A stretch of DNA of 64,000 nt from positions 29,755 to 93,754 of the forward strand of contig JAPLQI010000004.1 in NCBI GenBank assembly GCA_026399755.1, in the 5' to 3' direction. Positions within the stretch are counted from its first letter, which is position 1. Every line of letters begins with the position of its first letter. Shown here one piece after another: positions 10,055 to 18,843 of the stretch. The notes under the pieces were generated by a model, which saw only the letters and a list, made by a program, of their open reading frames with translations, had not been told where the DNA came from and ran no database searches. Made by a program: the position numbers and the translations under genes. The DNA comes from Pseudomonadota bacterium. GTDB taxonomy: Bacteria > Pseudomonadota > Gammaproteobacteria > Burkholderiales > Chitinibacteraceae.

Positions 10055-11707
10055 ATGAAAATGACCACGCAATTAAAATGGGTAAGCAGCTTAACCGTCG
10101 CTGCTCTTATTTCTCTTGGCGGCTGGATGGCCTGGGAAACCCATGCACTTGCACATGATTTTACCGTGGATAGAGACAGTCAAGATGCCGTAAAAGCACT
10201 GAATAAAGCCCGTAATACCATGCTCATTATTTCCCGCTTAGACCCTCTGGCAGAATCGGCGAATAGCCAATTAAACGCAGCCCAACAAAGCGTGCAAACG
10301 GCAGTGCCCATCATTAAAAAATACTTAAGCCCCGCCGCCAAGCAACAATTAGACGGCATGCTCAGTGGTCATTGGCAAAATTATCTAAAGCAGTTTCAAA
10401 GTGCCATCACTATTGCCACAGACAGCCCGCAAGACGCTTTAAGCATTCCTGAGCAAATCTATAAAAATGAATTAGAACCTAGCTTGGCGGTACTCAATCA
10501 AATTGAAATGGCTTTACAAAGCCAATCACAAGCAGCCAATCACATTATTGATTCACGGATTAATCATTTATTATTTGTTGTGCTCTTGCCGCTACTTTTG
10601 TGCGCTCTATTTATTTTGGCCAGCCAGCTGCATTTTGCCCGCAAACTAAAAAGCCGCTTACAAGCCATGGCTATTGAAACGGCAAAACTAGAAATGGGAG
10701 ATTTAAGCTGCCGTATTGCAGAAACACCCGATGAAATGGGTGAGCTGGGCCGTGGGATCAATCGATTTTTAAATCAGCTAGAAAGCACACTGCAGCAAGC
10801 ACGACTAGCCTCACAGCTGTCTAGAGAAGAAGCAGGCCATGTAACGCACCTTGCCCAAGCCAACCATGAAGGTGCCACATTACAAAGCAATCACTTACTA
10901 GAAATTGGCTCAAGTAGTGTGCTACTGCAAGATTCTATTAACCATATCAGTGTACAAGCCTCTCGAACCGCCAGTATCAGCCAACAATCGCTGCATAGCG
11001 TACAAGCAGCTCATTCGGCAGGCAACGATTCAAGGCTCAAGCTAGAAGCACTGGCGGGTGACTTTAATCAAATCGAAACCACCATGCAGGCTTTAAGCCA
11101 AGCCATCCGCCAAATTGTAAATGTAGCTGGCATGATCGAAGACATTGCAGGGCAAACCAATCTACTCGCGCTCAATGCCGCCATTGAAGCAGCTCGCGCT
11201 GGCGAGCATGGCCGTGGCTTTGCGGTAGTGGCCGATGAAGTACGCAAACTATCCCAGTCCACGGCAGAATCAACCAAAAATATTCGCCGTATTTTAGTTG
11301 ACACCCAAACCTGCACCCAAGACACCCTAGAAGCCATGCAATCTGCCGCCACCCGTGTGACCGAATGCCAACAAGATAGCCAAACGATTAGTAGCGCCTT
11401 AGGAGATATCAATCAGGCCGCGAGCAAGGTGCACGATATGATGGCCACCATCACCGCCTCAGTAGAAGAGCAAAGCTCATCTAGCGAAGCGATGAATGAA
11501 AGATTGCGTGATATTGGCGGCAACGCACAGGCGAGCAGCCAACGTAGCGAACAAATGCTGAACGAAATGCGCGAGCTGACTTTTGCTGCCAATCATCTCG
11601 ATACACAGCTGGCCTTCTTTAAATTTCGCCGTCACGGCCATGATCATAAAGAAGAGCCAATTTCTATCAGACCAATGACTCATTTCGATTTGCGCTTGGC
11701 CGCTTAA
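10055..11707 (+). CDS. Methyl-accepting chemotaxis protein
   Basis: The protein has 550 residues. A first membrane helix (about 11-30) is followed by a periplasmic helical sensor of about 140 residues, a second membrane helix (about 173-193, [19 protein letters not shown]), a HAMP domain (about 195-247) and a cytoplasmic signalling domain. The hairpin tip motif [20 protein letters not shown] followed by [19 protein letters not shown] is diagnostic. It senses an unknown ligand and controls CheA. The four-helix-bundle-like sensor is of the common small type. It is monocistronic, with a terminator just downstream. No CheR/CheB pentapeptide is seen at the C-terminus. Confidence 0.95.
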   Translation: MKMTTQLKWVSSLTVAALISLGGWMAWETHALAHDFTVDRDSQDAVKALNKARNTMLIISRLDPLAESANSQLNAAQQSVQTAVPIIKKYLSPAAKQQLDGMLSGHWQNYLKQFQSAITIATDSPQDALSIPEQIYKNELEPSLAVLNQIEMALQSQSQAANHIIDSRINHLLFVVLLPLLLCALFILASQLHFARKLKSRLQAMAIETAKLEMGDLSCRIAETPDEMGELGRGINRFLNQLESTLQQARLASQLSREEAGHVTHLAQANHEGATLQSNHLLEIGSSSVLLQDSINHISVQASRTASISQQSLHSVQAAHSAGNDSRLKLEALAGDFNQIETTMQALSQAIRQIVNVAGMIEDIAGQTNLLALNAAIEAARAGEHGRGFAVVADEVRKLSQSTAESTKNIRRILVDTQTCTQDTLEAMQSAATRVTECQQDSQTISSALGDINQAASKVHDMMATITASVEEQSSSSEAMNERLRDIGGNAQASSQRSEQMLNEMRELTFAANHLDTQLAFFKFRRHGHDHKEEPISIRPMTHFDLRLAA

Positions 11708-11728
11708 TAGGGGAAGTTTGGAACATAA

Positions 11729-11760
11729 AAAACCCGAGCCTTCATGTCTCGGGTTTTTTA
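11729..11760 (+). terminator. Rho-independent terminator after the chemoreceptor gene
   Basis: The stem AAACCCGAG/CTCGGGTTT is followed by TTTTT. It starts 21 bp after the chemoreceptor stop. Confidence 0.85.
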
Positions 11761-11790
11761 TTCTCAGTAGCACGGGTAGCTTGGGCTAAA

Positions 11791-11843
11791 GCTTTATCAG
11801 CCCAACATGCCAATAGACGGGTGATGCGTTTAGCTGATAAAGC
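11791..11843. repeat. Imperfect palindrome with 10-bp arms
   Basis: GCTTTATCAG at 11791-11800 is the exact inverse of CTGATAAAGC at 11834-11843. It lies between the convergent chemoreceptor and yqjK-like genes. It has no T tract, so its role is unclear. Confidence 0.45.
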
Positions 11844-11882
11844 GCTCGCAGCATGACGGCACTTCGGCGTAATGCCAACAAA

Positions 11883-12155
11883 TCAAGATTTACGGCGTTT
11901 ATTCATCACAAAACGAGCAATCTGTACCACACCAAACGCGAGGGCTAGGTGCTTTTTTAAGCCTTCAGAACGTAAGGCATATCGGGCTAATTTTAACCAG
12001 CCCAATACGCCACCTTGAGGCTGACTCATCGCCAAGCCTTCTTGCAAGATATTCATCGGTTGAGAAAAAGCTTTCAACTCTTGCCTTAACGCTTGCCGCT
12101 GCTGCTCGGCCTTAAGTTGTAGAAATTGCTTACGGTAGAAGCGGGCGAGTTTCAT
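11883..12155 (-). CDS. YqjK-like small protein
   Basis: This basic protein of about 90 residues (MKLARFYRKQFLQLKAEQQRQ at its start, read in part) has a coiled-coil-prone N-terminus and a moderately hydrophobic stretch (HLALAFGVVQIARFVM) near the C-terminus, as in YqjK. The ATG at 12155 overlaps the stop of the upstream yqjE-like gene by four bases (ATGA), so this start is preferred to the longer open frame beginning at 12215. It is the third gene of the yqjD-yqjE-yqjK-like trio. Function is unknown; the family is linked to the inner membrane. Confidence 0.72.
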   Translation of the reverse strand: MKLARFYRKQFLQLKAEQQRQALRQELKAFSQPMNILQEGLAMSQPQGGVLGWLKLARYALRSEGLKKHLALAFGVVQIARFVMNKRRKS

Positions 12156-12544
12156 GCCTCCTCCTCCTGACCGGCTTGCAATAAAGCTTTTCGGTCTCGT
12201 GCTAGCTCGGCACACGTTACTGGAAATAAATCAGCAGCATGCCTTAGCCGATAACGCAAGCAAGCAACGCATGCCAGCGCAGCAGTGCCATAAGCCAAGG
12301 TTAAGCCCAGCGCGACCGCGATCCGATGACTATCCCAAAAGATAATCAGCAGCAGTATTGCAGCGAGGGCTAAGCACAATCCCCCTAAGATGGCGGCGAT
12401 CACACCTAAAATAAGATGACTTAAAAAGCGCTGCAAAGCGTCTTGCAGCTCTAAGCCAAACAACTCTAAGTGCGTACTAGCCAAGCCGAGGCCGTGCGCA
12501 AAAATTCGCCGCACACCTGTAAAAAGAGGAATTGAGGGTTTCAC
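12152..12544 (-). CDS. yqjE: YqjE / phage-holin-superfamily-like membrane protein
   Basis: The protein has about 130 residues and two strong adjacent hydrophobic helices (LILGVIAAILGGLCLALAAI and VALGLTLAYGTAALACVACL) preceded by an amphipathic segment. This is the YqjE (putative actinobacterial holin-X/holin superfamily III) pattern. The GTG at 12542-12544, just after the stop of the DUF883 gene, is chosen; a longer frame starting at 12613 would run inside that gene. The ribosome-binding site is weak, so coupling to the upstream gene is likely. It acts in the inner membrane; its function is unknown. Confidence 0.78.
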   Translation of the reverse strand: MKPSIPLFTGVRRIFAHGLGLASTHLELFGLELQDALQRFLSHLILGVIAAILGGLCLALAAILLLIIFWDSHRIAVALGLTLAYGTAALACVACLRYRLRHAADLFPVTCAELARDRKALLQAGQEEEA

Positions 12545-12546
12545 GA

Positions 12547-12846
12547 TTAGCGGCGCGAAATCAGCATGCCGACCAGTGCACCCACCGCAGCAGCCACACC
12601 AATGGCCTGCCAAGGATGGTCATGCACATACTCGTCGGTTACTTTTGCCGCTTGTTTTGCCTTAGCAACAGCCACTTGTTCTACTTCAACTAAACGCACT
12701 TTAGCCGTACGTAAGCGCTCCACCGCGCGGGCGTACAACGCTTCAGCATCTTTGCCACCTGCTTGTGATGCTTCAAGCAAGAGTTGTTCCGCTTCTAGTA
12801 AGATATCTTGTGATTGATCGAGTAAAGTTTCGCTATTGGTATTCAT
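12547..12846 (-). CDS. DUF883 (ElaB/YqjD) family inner-membrane ribosome-associated protein
   Basis: The 99-residue protein is mostly helical, ending in the family signature YVHDHPWQAIGVAAAVGALVG (read in part) and LISRR. The E. coli relatives ElaB, YqjD and YgaM are C-tail-anchored and bind ribosomes in stationary phase. The N-terminal 70 residues form an alanine- and glutamate-rich coiled coil. An AAGGAG site precedes the ATG. It leads the yqjD-yqjE-yqjK-like operon. Confidence 0.9.
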   Translation of the reverse strand: MNTNSETLLDQSQDILLEAEQLLLEASQAGGKDAEALYARAVERLRTAKVRLVEVEQVAVAKAKQAAKVTDEYVHDHPWQAIGVAAAVGALVGMLISRR

Positions 12847-12924
12847 AAGAAAGACTCCTTAGAAGTACATAAGAAAAAAAACTGACACAAGTTACGAAGT
12901 GATTTAGCTGGAAAAGTTCAGTCT

Positions 12925-13758
12925 TTAAACAAAACGCATCGATAAATCGACCGCTTGAATATCTTTGGTCAGCTTGCCAATCGAAATACGTTGCACGCCC
13001 GTCTCGGCAATTTCGCGCACGGTCAGCTCATCTACACCACCCGAGGCTTCTAAAATAGCACTGCTTCCTGCCAATGCCACTGCCGCCCGTAAATCTGTTA
13101 AGTTCATATTGTCGAGTAAGACCGATGTAGCGCCTGCATGTAGAGCTTGTTCTAGCTCATGAATAGTTTCTACTTCAATTTGAATACTAACATCAGGCGG
13201 TGCCAGTTTCACAGCAGAGTGTAAGGCTGCGGCAATACTACCGGCAGCTAGAATATGGTTCTCTTTAATTAAAATGCCATCGTATAAGCCAAGACGTTGA
13301 TTTTGGCCACCTCCCACGGTTACCGCATATTTTTGCGCCAAACGCAGCCCAGGCAAAGTTTTGCGGGTGTCATGAATTTTTGCCGTGGTGTGTGCAACTA
13401 AATCAACGTACCGACGGGTTTCTGTCGCCACTGCAGATAAAGTTTGTAAAAAATTCAAAGCACTTCGTTCTGCCGTCAATAAGCTACGTGCCAAACCATC
13501 GATGCGGCAAAGCGTTTGATTTTCTTCAACACGCTCGCCTTCTTTAACCAGCCATTCGACTTTTACCTTGGCATCCACTTGGCGAAATACTTCGTCAAAC
13601 CAAGCCTGCCCACACAGCACGGCACGTTGGCGAGCAACCACCGTAGCTGTGCCTTGGGTGTCGCTAGCAATCAATAACGCAGTCCAATCACAACAAGCAA
13701 TATCTTCTAATAGGGAGCTCGCCACTTGAGCGGCAATCAAATGTGAAGCAGGAATCAT
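12925..13758 (-). CDS. nadC: Nicotinate-nucleotide pyrophosphorylase (quinolinate phosphoribosyltransferase)
   Basis: The 277-residue enzyme converts quinolinate and PRPP to nicotinate mononucleotide in de novo NAD synthesis. Visible motifs are ERSALNFLQTLSAVAT, HDTRKTLPGLRLAQKYAV, GGGQNQRLGLYDGILIKENH, EVETIHELEQAL, LLDNM and EASGGV, all typical. The ATG at 13758 follows a GGAAAAA site and gives normal family length; the open frame extends 26 codons upstream but those residues are not family-like. It is the only NAD synthesis gene in the window. Confidence 0.96.
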   Translation of the reverse strand: MIPASHLIAAQVASSLLEDIACCDWTALLIASDTQGTATVVARQRAVLCGQAWFDEVFRQVDAKVKVEWLVKEGERVEENQTLCRIDGLARSLLTAERSALNFLQTLSAVATETRRYVDLVAHTTAKIHDTRKTLPGLRLAQKYAVTVGGGQNQRLGLYDGILIKENHILAAGSIAAALHSAVKLAPPDVSIQIEVETIHELEQALHAGATSVLLDNMNLTDLRAAVALAGSSAILEASGGVDELTVREIAETGVQRISIGKLTKDIQAVDLSMRFV

Positions 13759-13860
13759 CGTTTTTTCCAAAAATAAATCTACACGTGTCAGTAAAGTCTT
13801 GCTTAGAGTAATACAAGTCAACTCTATAAGTATCACACTAAGGCCGTATAGTAAAAATCA

Positions 13861-13922
13861 TGTAGGGCGGGTGAAACCCGCGAGCAATCGTGCATAAATA
13901 CGCGGGTTTCACCCGCCCTACA
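13861..13922. repeat. GTAGGGCGGGTGAAACCCG palindrome, copy upstream of nadC
   Basis: This is a 62-bp near-perfect inverted repeat: arms of 22 bases (TGTAGGGCGGGTGAAACC... and its inverse) around an 18-bp centre. Relatives lie at 46691, 50840 and 55271, and half copies bound the larger elements at 53139 and 57156. The palindrome can fold into a strong hairpin and lies between the divergent starts of nadC and the 3' end of the phosphohexomutase gene. Confidence 0.85.
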
Positions 13923-14043
13923 AATGCCCAAATACCTAAGTCAATCCTTATAAGGGTGATGTACATACCCCAATGGGAATACATATAGCAGCATCTACCC
14001 TAGGTGATTTTTCTCTAAAAAAATACGTCCACAACCATCGTTC

Positions 14044-15393
14044 CTACGCTCGCGGAAACTCAAGCGGTGCAATCGCGGCCGCTAATTCTGAACGTATCCT
14101 TGCTAAGCCCAAGGGCGTTTGCGCCTCTATCCTAAGCGTTAATACGGGCGTGGTATTAGATGCGCGAATCAGGCCAAAGCCATCGGCGTATTCAATGCGT
14201 AAACCATCAATCGTAAAAATCCGTAAAGCCTGAGGGAAAACAGCTTGTTGGCTAATTTGAGCCACTAGCTGATGCCCATCTTGCGCCAAAGCCACTTGCA
14301 GCTCAGGCGTGGAAACAGAAGTGGGCAAGCTGAGCAACATTTGCTCCAAATCATGCTCAGCCATCAGGCTTAAAAAACGCGCACCTGCAAACAAAGCGTC
14401 ATCATCTTGCCAATCAATAAAAGCAAAATGCCCCGATAACTCGCCAGCCAGTAAGGCTTGAGAAGCGTGTAAATGACGCTTCATATGCCCGTGGCCCGTC
14501 GGAATCGCAGCGCAACTACCGCCTTTGCTTTTAACCCATTCGGCAATTAAACCGCTCGATTTCACATCGTATAAGATATGACCCGGCTGCTTTTCTAGGG
14601 CGGCGGCGGCAAATAACATTAGCAATCGATCGCCAGGGATGCTTGCACCATGACGAGTCACCACACCTAATCGATCGCCATCGCCATCAAATGCCAAGCC
14701 AATATCTGCACCATGTTCTTGTACCGCAAGTTTTAAATCTGCGAGATTCGCCTCAACCTGTGGATCGGGATGATGATTAGGAAAAGCACCATCAACTTGG
14801 CAAAACAGCTCAATCACTTCACAGCCTAATGCGCGATATAAATCAGGGGCAAAAGCACCTGGCACGCCATTACCACAATCGACCACAACCTTAAAAGGCC
14901 GCGCTAAAGGGCTAGTAGCAGCCACAGCCGCATAATAATCAGCAGCAATATTTAGCGGCTGAATCTGGCCGCTACCAACAATAAAATCATCAGCCTCAAT
15001 CCGCAGCCTTAAAGCTTGCAAGGCTTCACCATCAATGGTTTCGCCAGCCAACGTCATTTTAATACCGTTATAGTCAGCAGGATTATGGCTTCCCGTAATC
15101 ATGACGCCTGAGCCAGCGGCATACTGACGCGCCGCAAAATAAAGCAAGGGCGTGGCAGCCATTCCCAAATCCAAGACAGTGATGCCACTCTGGACCAGCG
15201 CATCAATCAAGGCACCTGCTAAGGCAGGGCTTGAAAAACGACCATCTCTTGCCACGGCAATCTGCTTAACCCCCCGCGCATGTGCTTCGGCACCGAGGCC
15301 TAAGCCAATAAAATGGGCAGCCTCTGGGTTCAGCAAGGAAGTTTTAGCGCGAACATCGTAAGCTTTAAAGAGGGACGGAGAAAGGATAGGCAC
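14044..15393 (-). CDS. Phosphomannomutase/phosphoglucomutase
   Basis: The 449-residue alpha-D-phosphohexomutase interconverts hexose 1- and 6-phosphates (mannose or glucose) for nucleotide-sugar synthesis. The phosphoserine loop is VMITGSHNPADYNGIKM, the metal loop FDGDGDRLGV, the sugar loop GELSGH and the phosphate-binding loop RASNTTPVL. The start is taken as GTG at 15393 (VPILSPSLFKAYDVR), which follows a good AGGAAG site; the open frame before it has no family match. It begins 10 bp after the YheT-like gene and is probably cotranscribed. Orthologues are often named algC or manB. Confidence 0.94.
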   Translation of the reverse strand: MPILSPSLFKAYDVRAKTSLLNPEAAHFIGLGLGAEAHARGVKQIAVARDGRFSSPALAGALIDALVQSGITVLDLGMAATPLLYFAARQYAAGSGVMITGSHNPADYNGIKMTLAGETIDGEALQALRLRIEADDFIVGSGQIQPLNIAADYYAAVAATSPLARPFKVVVDCGNGVPGAFAPDLYRALGCEVIELFCQVDGAFPNHHPDPQVEANLADLKLAVQEHGADIGLAFDGDGDRLGVVTRHGASIPGDRLLMLFAAAALEKQPGHILYDVKSSGLIAEWVKSKGGSCAAIPTGHGHMKRHLHASQALLAGELSGHFAFIDWQDDDALFAGARFLSLMAEHDLEQMLLSLPTSVSTPELQVALAQDGHQLVAQISQQAVFPQALRIFTIDGLRIEYADGFGLIRASNTTPVLTLRIEAQTPLGLARIRSELAAAIAPLEFPRA

Positions 15394-15403
15394 AAGTAAC
15401 TTC

Positions 15404-16396
15404 CTAACGGGGTAGATGACACTGAAAAAAACGATGCAAAGTTTGCGGCAGCCATTGCAAATGGCCGGGCATGCCACCAGAAACAAAACCAACATGCCCG
15501 CCTTCTAGAGTCTGCATCAGTGTAACGCGATCGGACACATCCGCCTGCGAAGGCAAAGATTCAAAAGGCACAAAAGGATCGTTTTTTGCATTAATCACTA
15601 AACTAGGCAGGCGAATCGCAGCAAGATAAGGCTTACTACTCGCGGCCTGCCAGTAATGTTCGACACCTTTAAAGCCATGAATCGGGGCGGTGACTAAATC
15701 ATCAAACTCACGCAAAGTGGTGGCGCGGCGTAAGCCTATCTGATCTAAAAAAGGGTTATCGACCAGCTTGAGCTTAGCAAAGGTCTTTTTGCGTAAGCTG
15801 CGCAAAAATTCACGTGTATACACTCGGCGATTAAAGCCCTGATCTAAAGCCACACCCGTCGCGGCCAAATCCATCGGTGCGCAAACGGCCGCAGCCCCAT
15901 CAATCACCGCCGCCGCAGCATCGCCCTGCTCTCCCAACCACTTGAGTAAAGCATTTCCGCCAAGCGATACACCAACCGCAAAGATCGGCACATCGGGATG
16001 CTGCGCACGAATACGGCATAACACCCAATCGATTTCAGCAGAATCCCCTGCGTGATAAGCCCTAGGTAAGCGATTAATAGCATTACCACATGAGCGAAAA
16101 TGCGGCACAACGCCCCGCCAGCCTTGCAAATAAAGATAATCAAACAGGGATGTAGCGTAATGGCTACGTGAGCTGCCTTCTAAACCGTGAAATAACACCA
16201 CCAAAGGTGTTCCGGCTCGGCCATCAACCCAATCGACCACAATGGAATCCAAATCGGGCGTGATCCATGATTCTCTTCGATACGCCGGCATTTTTTTCCA
16301 CATCATGGTGGCAGGATAAATCGTCTGCGCATGCCGACCCGGCAGCCATGCAGGAGCTAGATAAGCCGGTACAGAAAAAGGAAGGGCACGAGACAT
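15404..16396 (-). CDS. YheT-type alpha/beta hydrolase
   Basis: The 330-residue protein belongs to the YheT/ABHD1-3 esterase group: LVVLFHGLEGSSRSHYA (oxyanion region), the nucleophile elbow GVSLGGN and the late histidine in LEGGHVGFVSGG. The substrate is unknown; the family acts on small esters or lipids. The opening ASYLAPAWLPGRHAQTIYP-like segment is family-typical. ATG at 16396 is preferred, with a TTG at 16414 as the alternative. It precedes the phosphohexomutase gene by 10 bp. Confidence 0.88.
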   Translation of the reverse strand: MSRALPFSVPAYLAPAWLPGRHAQTIYPATMMWKKMPAYRRESWITPDLDSIVVDWVDGRAGTPLVVLFHGLEGSSRSHYATSLFDYLYLQGWRGVVPHFRSCGNAINRLPRAYHAGDSAEIDWVLCRIRAQHPDVPIFAVGVSLGGNALLKWLGEQGDAAAAVIDGAAAVCAPMDLAATGVALDQGFNRRVYTREFLRSLRKKTFAKLKLVDNPFLDQIGLRRATTLREFDDLVTAPIHGFKGVEHYWQAASSKPYLAAIRLPSLVINAKNDPFVPFESLPSQADVSDRVTLMQTLEGGHVGFVSGGMPGHLQWLPQTLHRFFQCHLPR

Positions 16397-16431
16397 AGCC
16401 AGAGAAATATCCAAAAAGGAAAAATGGGCAG

Positions 16432-16459
16432 AAAAAAAGGGGCGAATAAACGCCCCTTT
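16432..16459 (-). terminator. Rho-independent terminator after ybiT
   Basis: The stem AAAGGGGCG/CGCCCCTTT has a 6-base loop, and on the minus strand is followed by a seven-T run. It lies between the ybiT stop and the YheT-like gene, so those two genes are separate transcripts. Confidence 0.85.
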
Positions 16460-16535
16460 AATTTTAACACCAAAACTTACATAAAGTTTTCTTTAGATTT
16501 CAAAAAAATAAGCATTTTGAAATGAGTGATGCAGC

Positions 16536-18140
16536 TTAATCAAGACCTCGGCTCGCCAAGTAATCTTCATATCCACCCACATAGTAATTATATGTGCCAT
16601 CACCATTGAGTTCTAAGATTTGCGTTGCTAACGAGCTTACAAAAATACGGTCATGCGATACAAACAGCAGCGTGCCCTTGAATAAATCGAGCGCCAAATT
16701 CAAAGATTCAATCGACTCCATATCCATATGGTTAGTCGGCTCATCCATAATCAGCACATTTGGCGTTTCAAGAATTAACTTACCGTATAGCATGCGGCCT
16801 TTTTCACCACCTGACAGCACGGTAACCATTTTCTTCACATCATCGCCGCCAAACAATAAGCGGCCCAAGATGCTGCGAATGACTTGATCGTCGGTACCTG
16901 GCTGGCTCCACTGCTTCATCCAATCAAACAGGGTGATTTCTTGTTCAAAATCGGCTTCATGATCTTGAGCAAAATAACCAAGCTGAGCTTTTTCTGCCCA
17001 TTTGATCTTGCCGCTATCAGGATGAATCACATCCATCAGCAGCTTCATCAGCGTGGATTTACCTACACCGTTACCACCAATGATGGCGATTTTCTGACCC
17101 GCTTCGATAATCAGATCCAGATTTTGGATCAACGGCTTATCAAAAGACTTAGACACCAAGGACAGCTCAACCGCTTGACGATGCAGCTTGGATTTTTCTT
17201 CCACTTCAAAGCGGATATAAGGGTTCTGGCGGCTCGATGGTTTAACATCGACCATGCCTTCTTTAATCTTATCAGCCAGCTTCAAGCGGCTGGTTGCCTG
17301 ACGTGCTTTCGATTTATTAGCCGAGAAACGCGCAGCAAAGGAATTGAGCTCAGCTACTTTTTCTTTGGCTTTTTGGTTATCTGTCAGCAAACGTTCACGC
17401 GCTTGCGTCGATGCGATCATATAATCGTCGTAAGTACCCGGATAGATGCGGATTTCACGGAAATCTACGTCGGCCACATGAGTGCACACTTGATTCAAGA
17501 AGTGCCTATCGTGCGAGATAATAATCATGGTGGAATCGCGCTCATTCAGCGAGTTTTCCAACCAACGAATCGTGTTGATATCCAAGTTATTGGTCGGCTC
17601 ATCGAGCAGTAATACTTCAGGATTAGAAAACAGCGCTTGCGCCAGCAATACACGCAATTTCCAACCTGGCGCTACATCGCTCATCGGGCCAGAGTGCTGC
17701 TCAATCGGAATACCTGCACCTAATAACAAAGCACCTGCGCGCGCTTCGGCAGTGTAGCCATCGTATTCGGCTACTTTACCTTCCAACTCAGCCGCACGCA
17801 TATAATCATCTTCGGTGGCTTCTAAATTGGCATAAATCGCATCACGCTCTGCCAATACAGCCCACAACTCTGCATGACCTTGCATGACCACATCGATTAC
17901 ACGCAAGTCTTCAAATGCAAATTGATCCTGTGTCAGTTTACCCAGACGCACGCCAGGCTCTAACATCACATTGCCACCGGTCGGCTCTAAATCGCCGCCC
18001 AGAATTTTCATAAAGGTTGATTTACCGCAACCATTTGCGCCAATCAAGCCATAACGATTACCGTCGCCAAATTTGACCGAAACCTTTTCAAACAAAGGCT
18101 TTGCGCCAAACTGCATCGTAATATTAGCCGTACTAATCAT
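16536..18140 (-). CDS. ybiT: ABC-F family ATPase YbiT
   Basis: The 534-residue protein has two ABC cassettes joined by the ABC-F linker (about 240-310, with [18 protein letters not shown]). Walker A motifs are GANGCGKST and GGNGVGKST, and the Walker B segments are [11 protein letters not shown] and [11 protein letters not shown]. It has no membrane domain. ABC-F proteins bind the ribosomal E site and adjust translation; YbiT is one of the four E. coli members. The N-terminus ([21 protein letters not shown]) closely follows E. coli YbiT. Its start region is duplicated upstream at 18211-18320, and it is followed by its own terminator. Confidence 0.95.
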   Translation of the reverse strand: MISTANITMQFGAKPLFEKVSVKFGDGNRYGLIGANGCGKSTFMKILGGDLEPTGGNVMLEPGVRLGKLTQDQFAFEDLRVIDVVMQGHAELWAVLAERDAIYANLEATEDDYMRAAELEGKVAEYDGYTAEARAGALLLGAGIPIEQHSGPMSDVAPGWKLRVLLAQALFSNPEVLLLDEPTNNLDINTIRWLENSLNERDSTMIIISHDRHFLNQVCTHVADVDFREIRIYPGTYDDYMIASTQARERLLTDNQKAKEKVAELNSFAARFSANKSKARQATSRLKLADKIKEGMVDVKPSSRQNPYIRFEVEEKSKLHRQAVELSLVSKSFDKPLIQNLDLIIEAGQKIAIIGGNGVGKSTLMKLLMDVIHPDSGKIKWAEKAQLGYFAQDHEADFEQEITLFDWMKQWSQPGTDDQVIRSILGRLLFGGDDVKKMVTVLSGGEKGRMLYGKLILETPNVLIMDEPTNHMDMESIESLNLALDLFKGTLLFVSHDRIFVSSLATQILELNGDGTYNYYVGGYEDYLASRGLD

Positions 18141-18320
18141 GGTCCGTTTACCCTATTGCTGCACAAAGACATCGTTGTATTATTCAAAAGAAATGACCAT
18201 TTACTGACTTTTGCGCAGATGGCCATCTGTAATATTAACCGCACTTATCGTGATCCGTTTACTGCTGCACAAAGACATCGTTGTATTTTTTAAGAAAATA
18301 TATTTTTTACTGATTCGTCA
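18101..18320. repeat. Tandem duplication (about 110 bp) of the ybiT start region
   Basis: Two diverged copies lie head to tail: 18101-18210 (the ybiT first codons and leader) and 18211-18320. They share TTGCGC, TAATATTA.CCG, a TCCGTTTA block and the 24-base stretch beginning GCTGCACAAAGACATCG. In the outer copy the frame reads TISAVNIT where ybiT reads MISTANIT, and the ATG has become ACG, so it is a dead copy. Confidence 0.8.
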
Positions 18321-18843
18321 AACAGAGATGCGCTGTCGCAATTTCAAAGTAGAGACTACGCCAGTACGCCAGCATAAAGGGGAGGATTTTATCACAGCAC
18401 AGCCACTTGATCGCCATGCTATCCCCAGCAGCCGATTAGATGTGAGTAGAAAAGGTAAAACAAGGGCCTTAGTGGCATTAATTGCGTAAGCAAGGCTTTA
18501 AGTTGTAAGTGTAGCAACGCTATACTAAAGCGACTTTCTTACTCCGTATCTATACTGATGTGGTGTCTTTCACATAAAACATCGGCTTCACCAAGACACG
18601 ATCAATGACTCAGGCATTATCCTTTCTAATTATGTAAAATAAAACAATATTAAATTTAATTGACTTGGAAATTTGCTGTTAATTATTAAAAGAGAAAAAA
18701 TGCATTAACCGATCTATCGAGATAAATCGCAAAGCAATAGAATTGTTATTTCAAAAAAGAACAGCTCAGCCCTTTTTTTACGCATAGCATGCGACTTAGT
18801 AATATTTTTCAACCGATTTTGTGCAGCAAGGTAGGACCACGCA
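18321..18843. other. Intergenic region upstream of ybiT and the 506-aa unknown gene
   Basis: This AT-rich stretch between divergent genes should hold both promoters. Short open frames in it have no family-like features. No RNA gene, operator or dispersed repeat was recognised. Confidence 0.4.

Noticed and set aside
18211-18489. Plus-strand open frame in the ybiT upstream region
   Set aside because: It runs through the decayed duplicate and intergenic DNA and has no family-like features.
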